Numbered from the stretch's first letter, positions 7,859-16,817 are shown. The stretch: DNA of 64,000 bases from an uncultured Prevotella sp. (GCA_905233165.1 CAJODL010000004.1:147436-211435); one strand, 5' to 3'. The notes: generated by a model from the letters alone, not told the origin. A program made the numbers and translations.

Positions 7859-10800
7859 ATGAAAAATATATTAGGGTTAGACCTTGGAACAACAAGTGTT
7901 GGTTGGGCTTTGATTAAAGCAGAAGATAATAATACACCTGTTGAGATTCAGGGAATGGGCGTAAGAATTGTGCCTTTGGCAGAGAATGAAGGTGATAAGT
8001 TTACACGAGGACAAGATGTAACCGTTAATGCGGATAGGACAACAGCACGAGGAATACGAAGAAATTATGACAGATACCAGCTGCGCAGACAAGCACTTAC
8101 GGAAAAATTACGTCAACTCAACATGCTGCCAGATGAGAATCTTATCAAACTGCCTGTGCTTGAACTATGGCAGCTAAGGGCCAATGCCGCAAAAGAGAAA
8201 GTTACCCTAAGCGAACTCGGTCGTGTGCTATATCATCTCAATCAGAAGAGAGGATACAAACATTCACAAGCCGACAAGAAGGATTCTAAGCAAAGAGCAT
8301 ATGTAAAAGAGATAAACAGTCGCTATACAGAACTGAACAGTTTAGGGATGACGATAGGTCAATTCTTTGCACAGAAATTAGAAGAAACAGCTGTTACACA
8401 TGACGGAAAGACCCTTTTTGTATACAGGATAAAGGACCAGATATATCCGAGACAAGCATATGAAGAGGAGTATGACATCATAATGAAGTGTCAGCAAGGT
8501 TTTTATCCTGACATATTAACAGATGAGGTTATTGATGAAATAAAGAATAGAATCATATATTATCAACGTGATTTAAGGTCATGCAAGCATCTTGTATCCA
8601 TTTGCGAATTTGAGAAAAGGTGTTTTTATGATGCAGAAGGAAATGTGAAGCGCAATGAAAAGGGCGAGATAATATATGATGGTCCTAAGGTTGCACCTAG
8701 AACCTCACCTCTATTCCAGATATTCAAGAATTGGCAGTCAATCAACAATATTCGTTTCCATAACCGACGCAATGAATACCTGTTCATTTCGAAAGAGCAG
8801 AGGCAGGTCATCGCAGGTGTTATGGACAATGCAGAAACCTTAAAACTAAAAGATGTACAAAGTGTACTAGGCTTAACTTCAAAGTCTGGTTGGTATTGTG
8901 ATAAAGCAATGAAATCTGGTATAAAAGGCAACACCACCAAATGTGCTATTCTTTCAGCTTTGTCCTCACTACCAGATTCAACAATTAAGGATATTACACG
9001 CTTCAACCTTGAGACAGAAGAAACCAAGAATGTTGACGAAGAAACTGGTGAGATACTTCTTCGCATTAAGAATACCTATCTTGACGAACCTCTGTACAGA
9101 CTTTGGCATATTATTTATTCTATAAAGAATGTGGATGAACGATTCAATGCCATCGCTAAATTTCTCAAAGAGTTCAATGTGGAAGATGCTTCAGTTGTCA
9201 ATGCTTTAAATGACATAGACTTCGTTACACCAGGTTATGCCAATTTATCATCGAAGGCGATGTGCAAAATGCTACCATACTTAATGGATGGGTTGGACTA
9301 TAGCGATTCCTGCGAATATGTTGGATATAATCATTCGGGTAGCCTAACAAAAGAGGAAAATGCTAATAGAGAATTACTGAATCAAATCCCTGCTTTAAAA
9401 AAGGGAGAACTTAGACAACCCACTGTCGGAAAGATATTAAATCAAACTATAAATGTCTTTAATCAACTCAGTGCCCGCCTCGAAAAGCGAGGTGAGCGTA
9501 TTGATGAGGTAAGGGTTGAGTTGGCTCGTGAACTAAAGCAGAGCAAAGACGAACGTAAAGAAGCATCTGATGGAATACGTAAACAACAAAAGAGGAATGA
9601 AGAATATGCTAAAATGTTGGTAGAAGAGGGCGTTCGCCCTACACGCAATAGGATACTAAGATATCGTTTATGGGAAGAATCTAATAAAAGATGTTTCTAT
9701 TGCGGTCAACCTATTAGCTTCAATGAGTTTATAAAGTCTTCTGATGCAGAGCGCGAACATGTTATACCTAAAGCTCTTATGTTTGATGACAGTTTTGCCA
9801 ATCAAGTATGTTCTTGCAGAGAATGTAATAAAGAAAAAGGTGGACGTACTGCATTGGATTATATGCGTACTAAATCAAATTTGCAGGCTTATCTTGATAG
9901 AGTTGATGATATGTATCAAAGTCATCAGATTGGAGGAAAGAAGCATTCACACCTGCTAGCATCATATGATGACTACCTCAGTCGCAAGAAAGAAGGCAAA
10001 GAAACAAAAGAAGATATTATGATATGGGAAACGCCAATAGAAAGACAATTGCGACTTTCCCAGTATATATCAAAGAAAGCACAGGAAATATTGAAGACAG
10101 CATGCCGTGAAGTCGTAGCAACAAGCGGAACTATCACAGACTTGATAAGGCACACATGGGGATATGACACAATTCTCCACGAACTGAATTTCCCCAACTA
10201 CAAAGAAGCAGGATTGACGAGTTTCGTAACTGATGAGAAAACAAATCAACAACGTGAGGTGATAAAAGACTGGTCAAAGCGCCTTGATCATCGCCATCAT
10301 GCAGTAGATGCATTGGCTGTTGCCTGCACTTCTCGCTCTATAGTACAACACATAAATACGCTTCATGCTTCCAGAGATGAAATGCGTAAAGAGGTGAACT
10401 CTGCAAGAAAAGATTGGAAGGACAATAACCTGCTCCAGCAATGGATAATGGAGAAAAAGCCTTTCGATAGGCAGTATGTATTACATAAGGTTGCGTCAAT
10501 ACTTGTTTCAATGAAAGCAGGCAAGAGAGCCACAGTACCTGGTACAAGAAAGATATATAAGAATGGTAAGCCTATAACTATACAGACAGGACTTAGGATA
10601 CCTCGCGGACAACTACATGAACAAACCATATATGGCGCTATCAAGCAATATGACAAGGATGGCAAGGATACCACCAAAATTGTCACTCGATATAAGGTTG
10701 AGGATATCTTCAAGGGTAAAGAAACGTGTGACGTTGTCCTTGATAAAAAGACTAAACAATATTATATAAATGATGAAATAGAAAAGGCTCTCAGTTATGT

Positions 10801-11596
10801 TGTTGATAAACATATCAGGGATGTCATCAAAGAAAGACTAAACGAGGCTTTCCCCGATGGTGAGACATATCGTAGCGAAGCAGAAAAAGCTTTAGCGGAA
10901 GGAAAACTATATAAGGGTGAAAAAAAATGTCAATTGGCATTGGAACAACTAAAAACATTAGATGAGCATCCCCTGTATGCTGACAAGAATAAAAGCATTG
11001 TCATAAAAAAAGTAAGATGCTATACAGGACTTAGCGCTGTACAGCCTTTGCGACGCAACGATAATAATGAGCCCATTTCGTTTGTACTAACAAAGAACAA
11101 TCACCATGTGGCAATATATGCAGATGAGAATGGGAAATACAAAGAGTGCATCTACACGTTCTGGCAAGCCGTAGAGAGATCTAAATACAAGTTGCCTTTA
11201 ATAATAAAGGACCCAAACGCCCTTTGGGATGAAATCACTCAAAGAGAGAATAATGGGGAAAACTTCCCTGATTCCTTAATTAAATCACTCCCCATGAGAG
11301 ATTGGACTTTTATAGAAAGTCTCCAATCAAATGATATGTTCGTTATGGATATGGATGATAATGACTTTGAGAGATGCATTTTTACAAACAATTACGAGGA
11401 GTTAGGAAAGAAACTCTATAGAGTTCAAAATATTTCGTCTAATGATTACTTTCTAAGATTACATACGGATACCACGACAGATAGGATTAATGCGAGACTG
11501 ACGAAGAAGTTCCTGCGAAAGAACTTAATTGGCTTTATAACTTCAAATCCGCATAAAGTTACTATTTCATTATTAGGTATGATTATACGTCAATGA
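7859..11596 (+). CDS. cas9: CRISPR-associated endonuclease Cas9, type II-C
   Basis: A 1245-aa dual-RNA-guided nuclease. RuvC-I is at the N-terminus (GLDLGTTSVGW, Asp8), the arginine-rich bridge helix follows near residues 60-85, RuvC-II holds VELARE with Glu554, and the HNH domain has His634 in EREHVIPKAL with flanking CxxC-type pairs (CFYCG, CSCREC) that suggest a zinc-binding HNH. RuvC-III is LDHRHHAVDALAVA with His814 and Asp817. All catalytic residues are present and the frame is intact. It is shorter than many Bacteroidales Cas9s. The stop overlaps the cas1 start (ATGA at 11593-11596), so cas9-cas1-cas2 form a translationally coupled operon. No csn2 or cas4 is present, which defines type II-C. 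The PAM cannot be inferred here. Confidence 0.97.
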   Translation: MKNILGLDLGTTSVGWALIKAEDNNTPVEIQGMGVRIVPLAENEGDKFTRGQDVTVNADRTTARGIRRNYDRYQLRRQALTEKLRQLNMLPDENLIKLPVLELWQLRANAAKEKVTLSELGRVLYHLNQKRGYKHSQADKKDSKQRAYVKEINSRYTELNSLGMTIGQFFAQKLEETAVTHDGKTLFVYRIKDQIYPRQAYEEEYDIIMKCQQGFYPDILTDEVIDEIKNRIIYYQRDLRSCKHLVSICEFEKRCFYDAEGNVKRNEKGEIIYDGPKVAPRTSPLFQIFKNWQSINNIRFHNRRNEYLFISKEQRQVIAGVMDNAETLKLKDVQSVLGLTSKSGWYCDKAMKSGIKGNTTKCAILSALSSLPDSTIKDITRFNLETEETKNVDEETGEILLRIKNTYLDEPLYRLWHIIYSIKNVDERFNAIAKFLKEFNVEDASVVNALNDIDFVTPGYANLSSKAMCKMLPYLMDGLDYSDSCEYVGYNHSGSLTKEENANRELLNQIPALKKGELRQPTVGKILNQTINVFNQLSARLEKRGERIDEVRVELARELKQSKDERKEASDGIRKQQKRNEEYAKMLVEEGVRPTRNRILRYRLWEESNKRCFYCGQPISFNEFIKSSDAEREHVIPKALMFDDSFANQVCSCRECNKEKGGRTALDYMRTKSNLQAYLDRVDDMYQSHQIGGKKHSHLLASYDDYLSRKKEGKETKEDIMIWETPIERQLRLSQYISKKAQEILKTACREVVATSGTITDLIRHTWGYDTILHELNFPNYKEAGLTSFVTDEKTNQQREVIKDWSKRLDHRHHAVDALAVACTSRSIVQHINTLHASRDEMRKEVNSARKDWKDNNLLQQWIMEKKPFDRQYVLHKVASILVSMKAGKRATVPGTRKIYKNGKPITIQTGLRIPRGQLHEQTIYGAIKQYDKDGKDTTKIVTRYKVEDIFKGKETCDVVLDKKTKQYYINDEIEKALSYVVDKHIRDVIKERLNEAFPDGETYRSEAEKALAEGKLYKGEKKCQLALEQLKTLDEHPLYADKNKSIVIKKVRCYTGLSAVQPLRRNDNNEPISFVLTKNNHHVAIYADENGKYKECIYTFWQAVERSKYKLPLIIKDPNALWDEITQRENNGENFPDSLIKSLPMRDWTFIESLQSNDMFVMDMDDNDFERCIFTNNYEELGKKLYRVQNISSNDYFLRLHTDTTTDRINARLTKKFLRKNLIGFITSNPHKVTISLLGMIIRQ

Positions 11597-12531
11597 TTAA
11601 AAAGACCTTATATTTTGGTAATCCGGCATACTTGTCATTAAGAGAAGAACAACTTGTTATAAAAATTCCAGAGGTGGAAACGAGTGAGAAGCTACCTTTG
11701 GAATTTAAGAAAGAATCTGAACGCACCATACCCATAGAGGATATAGGTGTGGTTGTGCTCGACAATAAACGTATAACCATTACAACAGGGGCGATGGAGG
11801 CATTATTGGAAAATAATAGTGCACTCATATCTTGTAATGACAGAAGCCTGCCAGTCGGATTAATGCTCCCCTTGACAGGTAATACTTTGCAAAACGAAAG
11901 GTTCAGACACCAACTGAACGCTTCGCTTCCTTTGAAAAAGCAATTGTGGCAGCAGACAGTAAAACAAAAAGTTACTAATCAGTCGCATGTGTTAAATACC
12001 TATACATTGACAGAAACATCTTGCATGCAAAGATGGATAAATGATGTAAAAAGTGGTGATACTGAAAATGTTGAGGCAAAAGCAGCAGCCTATTATTGGA
12101 AAAACATTTTTCCTGATATAAAGAATTTTGTAAGAGGAAGGGAAGGCGAGCCTCCTAATAATCTGCTTAATTATGGATATGCTATACTCCGGGCAGTAAT
12201 AGCAAGGGCTCTCGTTGGAAGTGGATTGCTACCCACACTTGGAATACATCATCACAACCGCTATAATGCCTATTGTCTTGCAGATGATATCATGGAGCCA
12301 TACAGGCCTTATGTTGACGAATTGGTAATACAGATTATGCAAGAAGAAGATGATTATTCAGATCTGACTCGTAATATAAAAGCAAAATTGTTACAGATAC
12401 CTGTACTCAATGTAACAATCAATGGAAAACGAAGTCCTTTGATGATTGCTGCTGGCATTACTGCTGCATCATTATATAAATGTTTTAGTGGCGAATGCAG
12501 ACAAGTAGCTTATCCATCTATGATGTTTTGA
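11593..12531 (+). CDS. cas1: CRISPR-associated integrase Cas1 (type II)
   Basis: A 312-aa Cas1 of the type II group. The N-terminal beta domain (KKTLYFGNPAYLSLREEQL) and helical C-terminal domain with GLLPTLGIHHHNRYNAYCLA and the later acidic cluster (ADDIMEPYRPYVDEL) are characteristic; these carry the Glu/His/Asp metal ligands of the integrase active site. With Cas2 it inserts new spacers into the array. The start overlaps the cas9 stop by four bases; cas2 begins four bases after the stop. Confidence 0.95.
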   Translation: MIKKTLYFGNPAYLSLREEQLVIKIPEVETSEKLPLEFKKESERTIPIEDIGVVVLDNKRITITTGAMEALLENNSALISCNDRSLPVGLMLPLTGNTLQNERFRHQLNASLPLKKQLWQQTVKQKVTNQSHVLNTYTLTETSCMQRWINDVKSGDTENVEAKAAAYYWKNIFPDIKNFVRGREGEPPNNLLNYGYAILRAVIARALVGSGLLPTLGIHHHNRYNAYCLADDIMEPYRPYVDELVIQIMQEEDDYSDLTRNIKAKLLQIPVLNVTINGKRSPLMIAAGITAASLYKCFSGECRQVAYPSMMF

Positions 12532-12534
12532 TTT

Positions 12535-12873
12535 ATGGATTTATCACGTCTAAGTGAATACAGGGTTATGTGGATTCTCGTATTCTTCGACTTACCTACT
12601 GAAACAAAAAAAGACAGGAAAGCTTATGCACAATTCCGAAAACAATTAAAATGTGATGGTTTCACAATGTTTCAGTTTTCTATATATGTACGTCATTGCG
12701 CTAGTAGAGAAAATATGGATGTGCATATGAGAAGGGTTCGCTCTTTTTTGCCAGAATACGGAAAGATAGGAATACTTACTATTACTGATAAACAATTCGG
12801 AGATATTGAGATTTTCTATGGACAAAAAGAGCAACCACAAGAGAATCAACCTCTTCAACTTGAACTGTTTTAG
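12535..12873 (+). CDS. cas2: CRISPR-associated protein Cas2
   Basis: A 112-aa protein with the ferredoxin-like Cas2 fold: the first strand carries VFFDLPTETKKDRKAYAQFRK, with the conserved Asp after the hydrophobic strand, and MFQFSIYVRHC follows. It bridges Cas1 dimers in the spacer integration complex. Its C-terminus ends in a Gln/Leu-rich tail (QPLQLELF), common in type II Cas2. It is the last gene of the cas operon; a terminator begins seven bases after the stop. Confidence 0.95.
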   Translation: MDLSRLSEYRVMWILVFFDLPTETKKDRKAYAQFRKQLKCDGFTMFQFSIYVRHCASRENMDVHMRRVRSFLPEYGKIGILTITDKQFGDIEIFYGQKEQPQENQPLQLELF

Positions 12874-12879
12874 AAAAAG

Positions 12880-12905
12880 AAATCCTGCCTTTGTTAGCAG
12901 GATTT
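12880..12905 (+). terminator. cas operon terminator
   Basis: Perfect 9-bp stem AAATCCTGC / GCAGGATTT around an 8-base loop, directly after cas2. Confidence 0.7.
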
Positions 12906-12980
12906 CATTACCATAAGCACCTTTTCTGTTTTCTAAAAAACCTTGTATCTTACATATATTCAATGCCTTATGACAGGTCA

Positions 12981-14772
12981 GTTGTTTATGCTGGTGCAAA
13001 GGTACTAAATTTTTAGCAAATCACAACCCGCCACACCATACAAGGCCACCGAGGTACGTTGTTTATGCTGGTGCAAAGGTACTAAATTTTTAGCAAATCA
13101 CAACTACTTTCTATTATGTGGACGGTCGGTGCAAGTTGTTTATGCTGGTGCAAAGGTACTAAATTTTTAGCAAATCACAACTCCTTTGTTTTCATTTTGA
13201 TTGTTGTTTTGTTGTTTATGCTGGTGCAAAGGTACTAAATTTTTAGCAAATCACAACGCATTGCCGCCATGTGTCAGGGGCGCAGCCGTTGTTTATGCTG
13301 GTGCAAAGGTACTAAATTTTTAGCAAATCACAACCCATATACAGGAGCCGGACAGACACCGTGGGTTGTTTATGCTGGTGCAAAGGTACTAAATTTTTAG
13401 CAAATCACAACCGAGCAAATCAGGTTCTGCGCAGTATGGTGTTGTTTATGCTGGTGCAAAGGTACTAAATTTTTAGCAAATCACAACAGTTTTATGACGG
13501 CATCGCGTCTCTCATTGGTTGTTTATGCTGGTGCAAAGGTACTAAATTTTTAGCAAATCACAACGCGAGACAGAGGCAGAGCTTAAGGCAACTCGTTGTT
13601 TATGCTGGTGCAAAGGTACTAAATTTTTAGCAAATCACAACCTGTCGTAAATGTTTATCGTGTTACTCAATGTTGTTTATGCTGGTGCAAAGGTACTAAA
13701 TTTTTAGCAAATCACAACTCCTATGCTCAAGGTTTTTAATACATGTCTGTTGTTTATGCTGGTGCAAAGGTACTAAATTTTTAGCAAATCACAACAGAGA
13801 TTGGATGTAAGACAATGATAGATGAGTTGTTTATGCTGGTGCAAAGGTACTAAATTTTTAGCAAATCACAACGCCACGGGAGGGATTATTCGGTAACGGT
13901 TAGTTGTTTATGCTGGTGCAAAGGTACTAAATTTTTAGCAAATCACAACGTACCTGGTCGTTTCGTTCAGAGTGACCAAGTTGTTTATGCTGGTGCAAAG
14001 GTACTAAATTTTTAGCAAATCACAACTCATAACTCTCCTGACTCAGCTTGAAGCAGTTGTTTATGCTGGTGCAAAGGTACTAAATTTTTAGCAAATCACA
14101 ACTTACAAATGGAATCTGAAAAAAACCGTTGGGTTGTTTATGCTTTTAGCAAATCACAACTTACAAATGGAATCTGAAAAAAACCGTTGGGTTGTTTATG
14201 CTGGTGCAAAGGTACTAAATTTTTAGCAAATCACAACACCAGGGAATCGTCTTTTGTTTTTGCGTCTGTTGTTTATGCTGGTGCAAAGGTACTAAATTTT
14301 TAGCAAATCACAACTAAATGCTGCAAAGGCTTCTAAATCTGCCAGTTGTTTATGCTGGTGCAAAGGTACTAAATTTTTAGCAAATCACAACACACAATAC
14401 GTGTCAGTTGTACTAAGGAATGTTGTTTATGCTGGTGCAAAGGTACTAAATTTTTAGCAAATCACAACAGCCGTGCGCGCTCCTCTTCGGTCAGGTCGTT
14501 GTTTATGCTGGTGCAAAGGTACTAAATTTTTAGCAAATCACAACGATGGACACGCATGGGATGTAACCGATTGGGTTGTTTATGCTGGTGCAAAGGTACT
14601 AAATTTTTAGCAAATCACAACAAGTTAATAACTTGCATTCTCAGGCCACTCGTTGTTTATGCTGGATGCAAAGGTACTAAATTTTTAGCAAATCACAACA
14701 AACCAAGAATAAAGAGCAAGAGACTTATCGTTGTTTATGCTGGATGCAAAGGTACTAAATTTTTAGCAAACT
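12981..14772 (-). CRISPR. CRISPR array, 24 repeats, 47-bp repeat, 29-30-bp spacers
   Basis: Plus-strand repeats start GTTGTTTATG and end CAAATCACAAC. They begin at 12981, 13058, 13135, 13211, 13288, 13365, 13441, 13518, 13595, 13672, 13749, 13826, 13903, 13980, 14056, 14133, 14191, 14268, 14345, 14422, 14498, 14575, 14652 and 14730. The tracrRNA anti-repeat shows that crRNAs are read from the reverse strand, from high to low coordinates. Twenty-one repeats are the canonical 47 bp. The repeat at 14133 is cut to 28 bp and lies between two identical spacers (14103-14132 and 14161-14190). The repeat at 14652 has one extra A, shared by the last one at 14730, whose right end is degenerate. So there are 23 spacers, 22 of them different. 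Degeneration at the right suggests that this is the older end and that new spacers enter next to cas2; that is inference. Confidence 0.97.
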
Positions 14773-14895
14773 ATATCAGAACCACTCAAAAAAGTTTTGT
14801 ACATGATATTTTTAAGCAATCCCCCATATTCTACTCTGAATCCTTGTCTTTCTTGAAGGTGATGCCTTCGTAGAGGGCTTGGATGCCTTCGCGAA
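14744..14895 (-). repeat. About 150-bp direct repeat, copy A, fused to the last CRISPR repeat
   Basis: The segment aligns base for base with 16666-16817 with only scattered differences. Its left end is the terminal CRISPR repeat; its right part encodes the end of the 37-aa ORF at 14831-14944. Copy B has the same sequence as antitoxin promoter and upstream region. Confidence 0.85.
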
Positions 14896-14944
14896 AACTG
14901 GGGTTAGTCAGCATATATCCATATCCAGGTTCTTTGTTTTTCAT
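14831..14944 (-). CDS. Small ORF (37 aa), likely C-terminal remnant of a lost gene
   Basis: The ORF starts MKNKEPGYGYMLTNPSF and ends ALYEGITFKKDKDSE. The last 15 residues recur in the reading behind copy B at 16.75-16.82 kb (ELYEGITFEKDKDSE, then stop), where they are joined to different upstream sequence. Two copies of the same tail with unrelated fronts point to a gene end carried along in a duplication. Its beginning overlaps a 24-bp perfect repeat (14915-14938) also found at the dinD start (15800-15823). I do not recognise the parent gene. It lies just downstream of dinD on the same strand and could still be translated. Confidence 0.4.
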   Translation of the reverse strand: MKNKEPGYGYMLTNPSFREGIQALYEGITFKKDKDSE

Positions 14945-14955
14945 TATTTGCTATC

Positions 14956-15807
14956 TTATGGTAGTTTTTGAGATTCTTTAAGCATGCTTTTCTCATCTCT
15001 GGCTACACGCCGTTCAACTTTCTTGATATCTTCTGCAGGTGGAAGTTCCTCAGGTTTGATTCCGCGTTGCCCTAACATACCACGAACACTACGATTGTTC
15101 TGTATGTGCTCAGCTGTGATACTTGCTTCACCATAGAGGTCTTTTTGTTCTACGTTGTAATTGGTCATCTCTGTAGCAAGATTTTTTGCTGCAATCGTCA
15201 ATGTGGGCAGATAATCGGCCAAAGCACCGCTTTTAATACCAAGTCTGCGTTTCATTTGGTCTGTAGAAAGTCCTCCAAATAAGGCATAGTCGCCTTTTGA
15301 ACGGATACGTCCAAAACCACGGTCATCTACTCCACGTTGATAGATATTACGACTTAACTGCTTTTCAGAGGCTCGTAAACGTTCACGAGTATTCAGACGC
15401 GCAACTTCGTTTAATCGTTCTTCAATGAGTTCAGCTTTGCGTGTTTGGACAGCGAAATAACTTTGGGCAAAAGCAATTTCTTCTTTCTTCGGATCACCAT
15501 TTTGCGCTATCAAATAGCAAGCATATCGTGTGAGCATGAAGTCTTGAACCTCACGCTGTGAACCACTACCAAGCTGGACCATTTTCGTGACCTCACGAAA
15601 ATGGTCATCAATATTGATTTCCAGCGTTTTACACGATTCCATAGCTCGTCCAACGGCTACTACAAAATTCTCCCATCGGGCATAGCCTAACACCTGTTGC
15701 AACTCACGTGCATACCAAACTTCGATAGACTTCCCTTCATCATCCTTGATATCCTTCGCTATCAAGTCGAAAGTAGATTTGTATTCTTGTATTTTTTGTA
15801 TATCCAT
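14956..15807 (-). CDS. dinD: DinD-like DNA-damage-inducible protein (BRO-N type)
   Basis: A 283-aa protein similar along its length to DinD: an N-terminal BRO-like segment (YARELQQVLGYARWENFVVAVGRA), then REVQDFMLTRYACYLIAQNGDP, the IAFAQSYFAVQTRKAE region, GVDDRGFGRIRSKGDYALFGG and a Lys/Glu-rich end. In Enterobacteria DinD belongs to the SOS regulon and antagonises RecA filaments; that role here is inferred from family. It lies downstream of a DUF3791-like gene and a toxin-antitoxin pair on the same strand. The sequence around its start codon is shared with a 24-bp repeat near 14.92 kb. I see no clear promoter directly upstream, so it may be read from the antitoxin promoter. Confidence 0.85.
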   Translation of the reverse strand: MDIQKIQEYKSTFDLIAKDIKDDEGKSIEVWYARELQQVLGYARWENFVVAVGRAMESCKTLEINIDDHFREVTKMVQLGSGSQREVQDFMLTRYACYLIAQNGDPKKEEIAFAQSYFAVQTRKAELIEERLNEVARLNTRERLRASEKQLSRNIYQRGVDDRGFGRIRSKGDYALFGGLSTDQMKRRLGIKSGALADYLPTLTIAAKNLATEMTNYNVEQKDLYGEASITAEHIQNNRSVRGMLGQRGIKPEELPPAEDIKKVERRVARDEKSMLKESQKLP

Positions 15808-15836
15808 ATCCAGGTTCTTTGTTAGGCGTCTTTATC

Positions 15837-16055
15837 TTACTTACTCTCCTGAAACTCTCGCCAAACCTCTTCTGCCAGATATTTGTCACTGCGACAATGC
15901 AAATCAGCAACGCCTTCTTCTATCAGGTTAGCAGTCTCTGAATTGTAATAAATATCGGTAGCTTTATCAAGTGGTACATTAAACATCTCACTTATGCAGA
16001 CAATAATTCGTGCACATTGAGAACTTCTTAATACTTGCTTACTTTCTTCACTCAT
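15837..16055 (-). CDS. DUF3791-like small protein
   Basis: A 72-aa soluble protein with the pattern of DUF3791: a first helix with ARIIVCISEMFNVP, an alternate Ser/Thr-Tyr centre (ATDIYYNSETANLIEEG), an LH dyad (VADLHCRS) and a final helix (YLAEEVWREF). Members often occur with toxin-like partners such as DUF3990 proteins; none is visible here. It sits between dinD and the RelE-like toxin, same strand, with 29- and 74-base gaps. Confidence 0.6.
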   Translation of the reverse strand: MSEESKQVLRSSQCARIIVCISEMFNVPLDKATDIYYNSETANLIEEGVADLHCRSDKYLAEEVWREFQESK

Positions 16056-16129
16056 AGTTGTTCACTTCCAATAGATAGAATCCGCATCTAAAGTCGAGAT
16101 ATAAGCGTGAATGTTCTGTATCGTTTTTA

Positions 16130-16450
16130 TTATTCCATGCGCTTCAATAATTCACGCAAGTAAATATCGCTGATATTACCCATGTCTGATTTGTCATAGA
16201 TATATAGTAATTGTAACTCATCCTGTACTATGCGGACACGAATGATTACCCTTGCACCACCACTCTTGCCACGACCTTTCGACGTAATTGCAAGGCGAAT
16301 CTTTCGGGCACCACCGAATAACTCCACCCCTTGCATCGGGTTTTGAAGCAACGAATTCAGAAGACGCTCAAAGTCATCATCCAACGACTTGTGCCTTTTC
16401 TTCAGTTGCTTATATGATGTTCTGAAGTCTTCGGATATTTTTACCCTCAT
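16130..16450 (-). CDS. RelE/ParE-superfamily toxin
   Basis: A 106-aa basic protein. The fold pattern is that of type II toxins: two N-terminal helices (FRTSYKQLKKRHKSLDDDFERLLNSLL), then strands with KIRLAITSKGRGKSGGARVIIRV and LQLLYIYDKSDMGNISDIYLRELL. The C-terminal YDKSDMGNISD segment is typical of RelE/HigB-like mRNA interferases. Its start overlaps the stop of the upstream gene by four bases, the usual antitoxin-toxin coupling. Whether it cleaves ribosome-bound mRNA or acts on gyrase cannot be decided by eye. Confidence 0.8.
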   Translation of the reverse strand: MRVKISEDFRTSYKQLKKRHKSLDDDFERLLNSLLQNPMQGVELFGGARKIRLAITSKGRGKSGGARVIIRVRIVQDELQLLYIYDKSDMGNISDIYLRELLKRME

Positions 16451-16635
16451 AAAGCCTTGAGTGAATCGATTGCTTCTTGGGGTGTCATGCTGGGCTCGGA
16501 CTCAACCTGATGCATGCTGCGGCTGATGATGCGTGCCAACTTGTAGGTCTGCTCCAATTCAAGCATCCTATTCCAGCGCCTCGTACTCATGCGTACTGTG
16601 ACGCTTCTAGGGGTTCTCTCTATGACTGCGTTCAT
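16447..16635 (-). CDS. Antitoxin of the RelE-like toxin
   Basis: A 62-aa protein starting MNAVIERTPRSVTVRMSTRR. The VTVRMSTRRWNRML segment looks like a ribbon-helix-helix strand and helix, and the acidic C-terminal part (ESEPSMTPQEAIDSL) could be the toxin-binding tail. I chose the ATG at 16633-16635 because the longer TTG start at 16671 falls inside the -7 box. The ORF ends with a four-base overlap with the toxin. RHH antitoxins usually repress their own promoter, so autoregulation is likely. Confidence 0.75.
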   Translation of the reverse strand: MNAVIERTPRSVTVRMSTRRWNRMLELEQTYKLARIISRSMHQVESEPSMTPQEAIDSLKAL

Positions 16636-16665
16636 GATATTCTGGTATAATGTTTTAATTTCTGA

Positions 16666-16817
16666 GTGCAAAGGTAGTAATTTTTTCTCAAACTATATCA
16701 AAAACATTCAAAAAAGTTTTGTACATGATATTTTTAAGCAATTCATCATATCCTACTCCGAATCCTTGTCTTTCTCAAAAGTGATGCCTTCGTAGAGTTC
16801 TTGGGTGCCTCCGTAGT
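16666..16817 (-). repeat. About 150-bp direct repeat, copy B
   Basis: Partner of 14744-14895. It holds the antitoxin promoter and, farther upstream on the reverse strand, the translated tail ELYEGITFEKDKDSE followed by a stop. The two copies bracket the dinD / DUF3791 / toxin / antitoxin block. Confidence 0.85.
16669..16702 (-). promoter_or_regulatory. Promoter of the toxin-antitoxin operon
   Basis: Reverse-strand TACCTTTG (16669-16676) with a TTTG at 16699-16702, a spacing of 22 bp, slightly long. It lies inside direct-repeat copy B, so the same box recurs in the last CRISPR repeat. Confidence 0.6.

Noticed and set aside
12535..12980. Search for csn2 or cas4 after cas2
   Set aside because: Only a terminator and about 75 bases of leader-like sequence lie before the array, so the system is type II-C.
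14556..14873. Forward ORF of 105 aa across the right end of the CRISPR array
   Set aside because: Its repeated peptide (CKGTKFLANHNK) is translation of CRISPR repeats.
7859..16700. Insertion sequence or transposase in the CRISPR-TA region
   Set aside because: No DDE or HUH protein and no terminal inverted repeats were found; the direct repeats are explained by local duplication.
16589..16795. Forward ORF of 68 aa over the antitoxin promoter
   Set aside because: It is antisense to the antitoxin and repeat copy B; the similarity to the ORF at 14.8 kb reflects the DNA repeat only.
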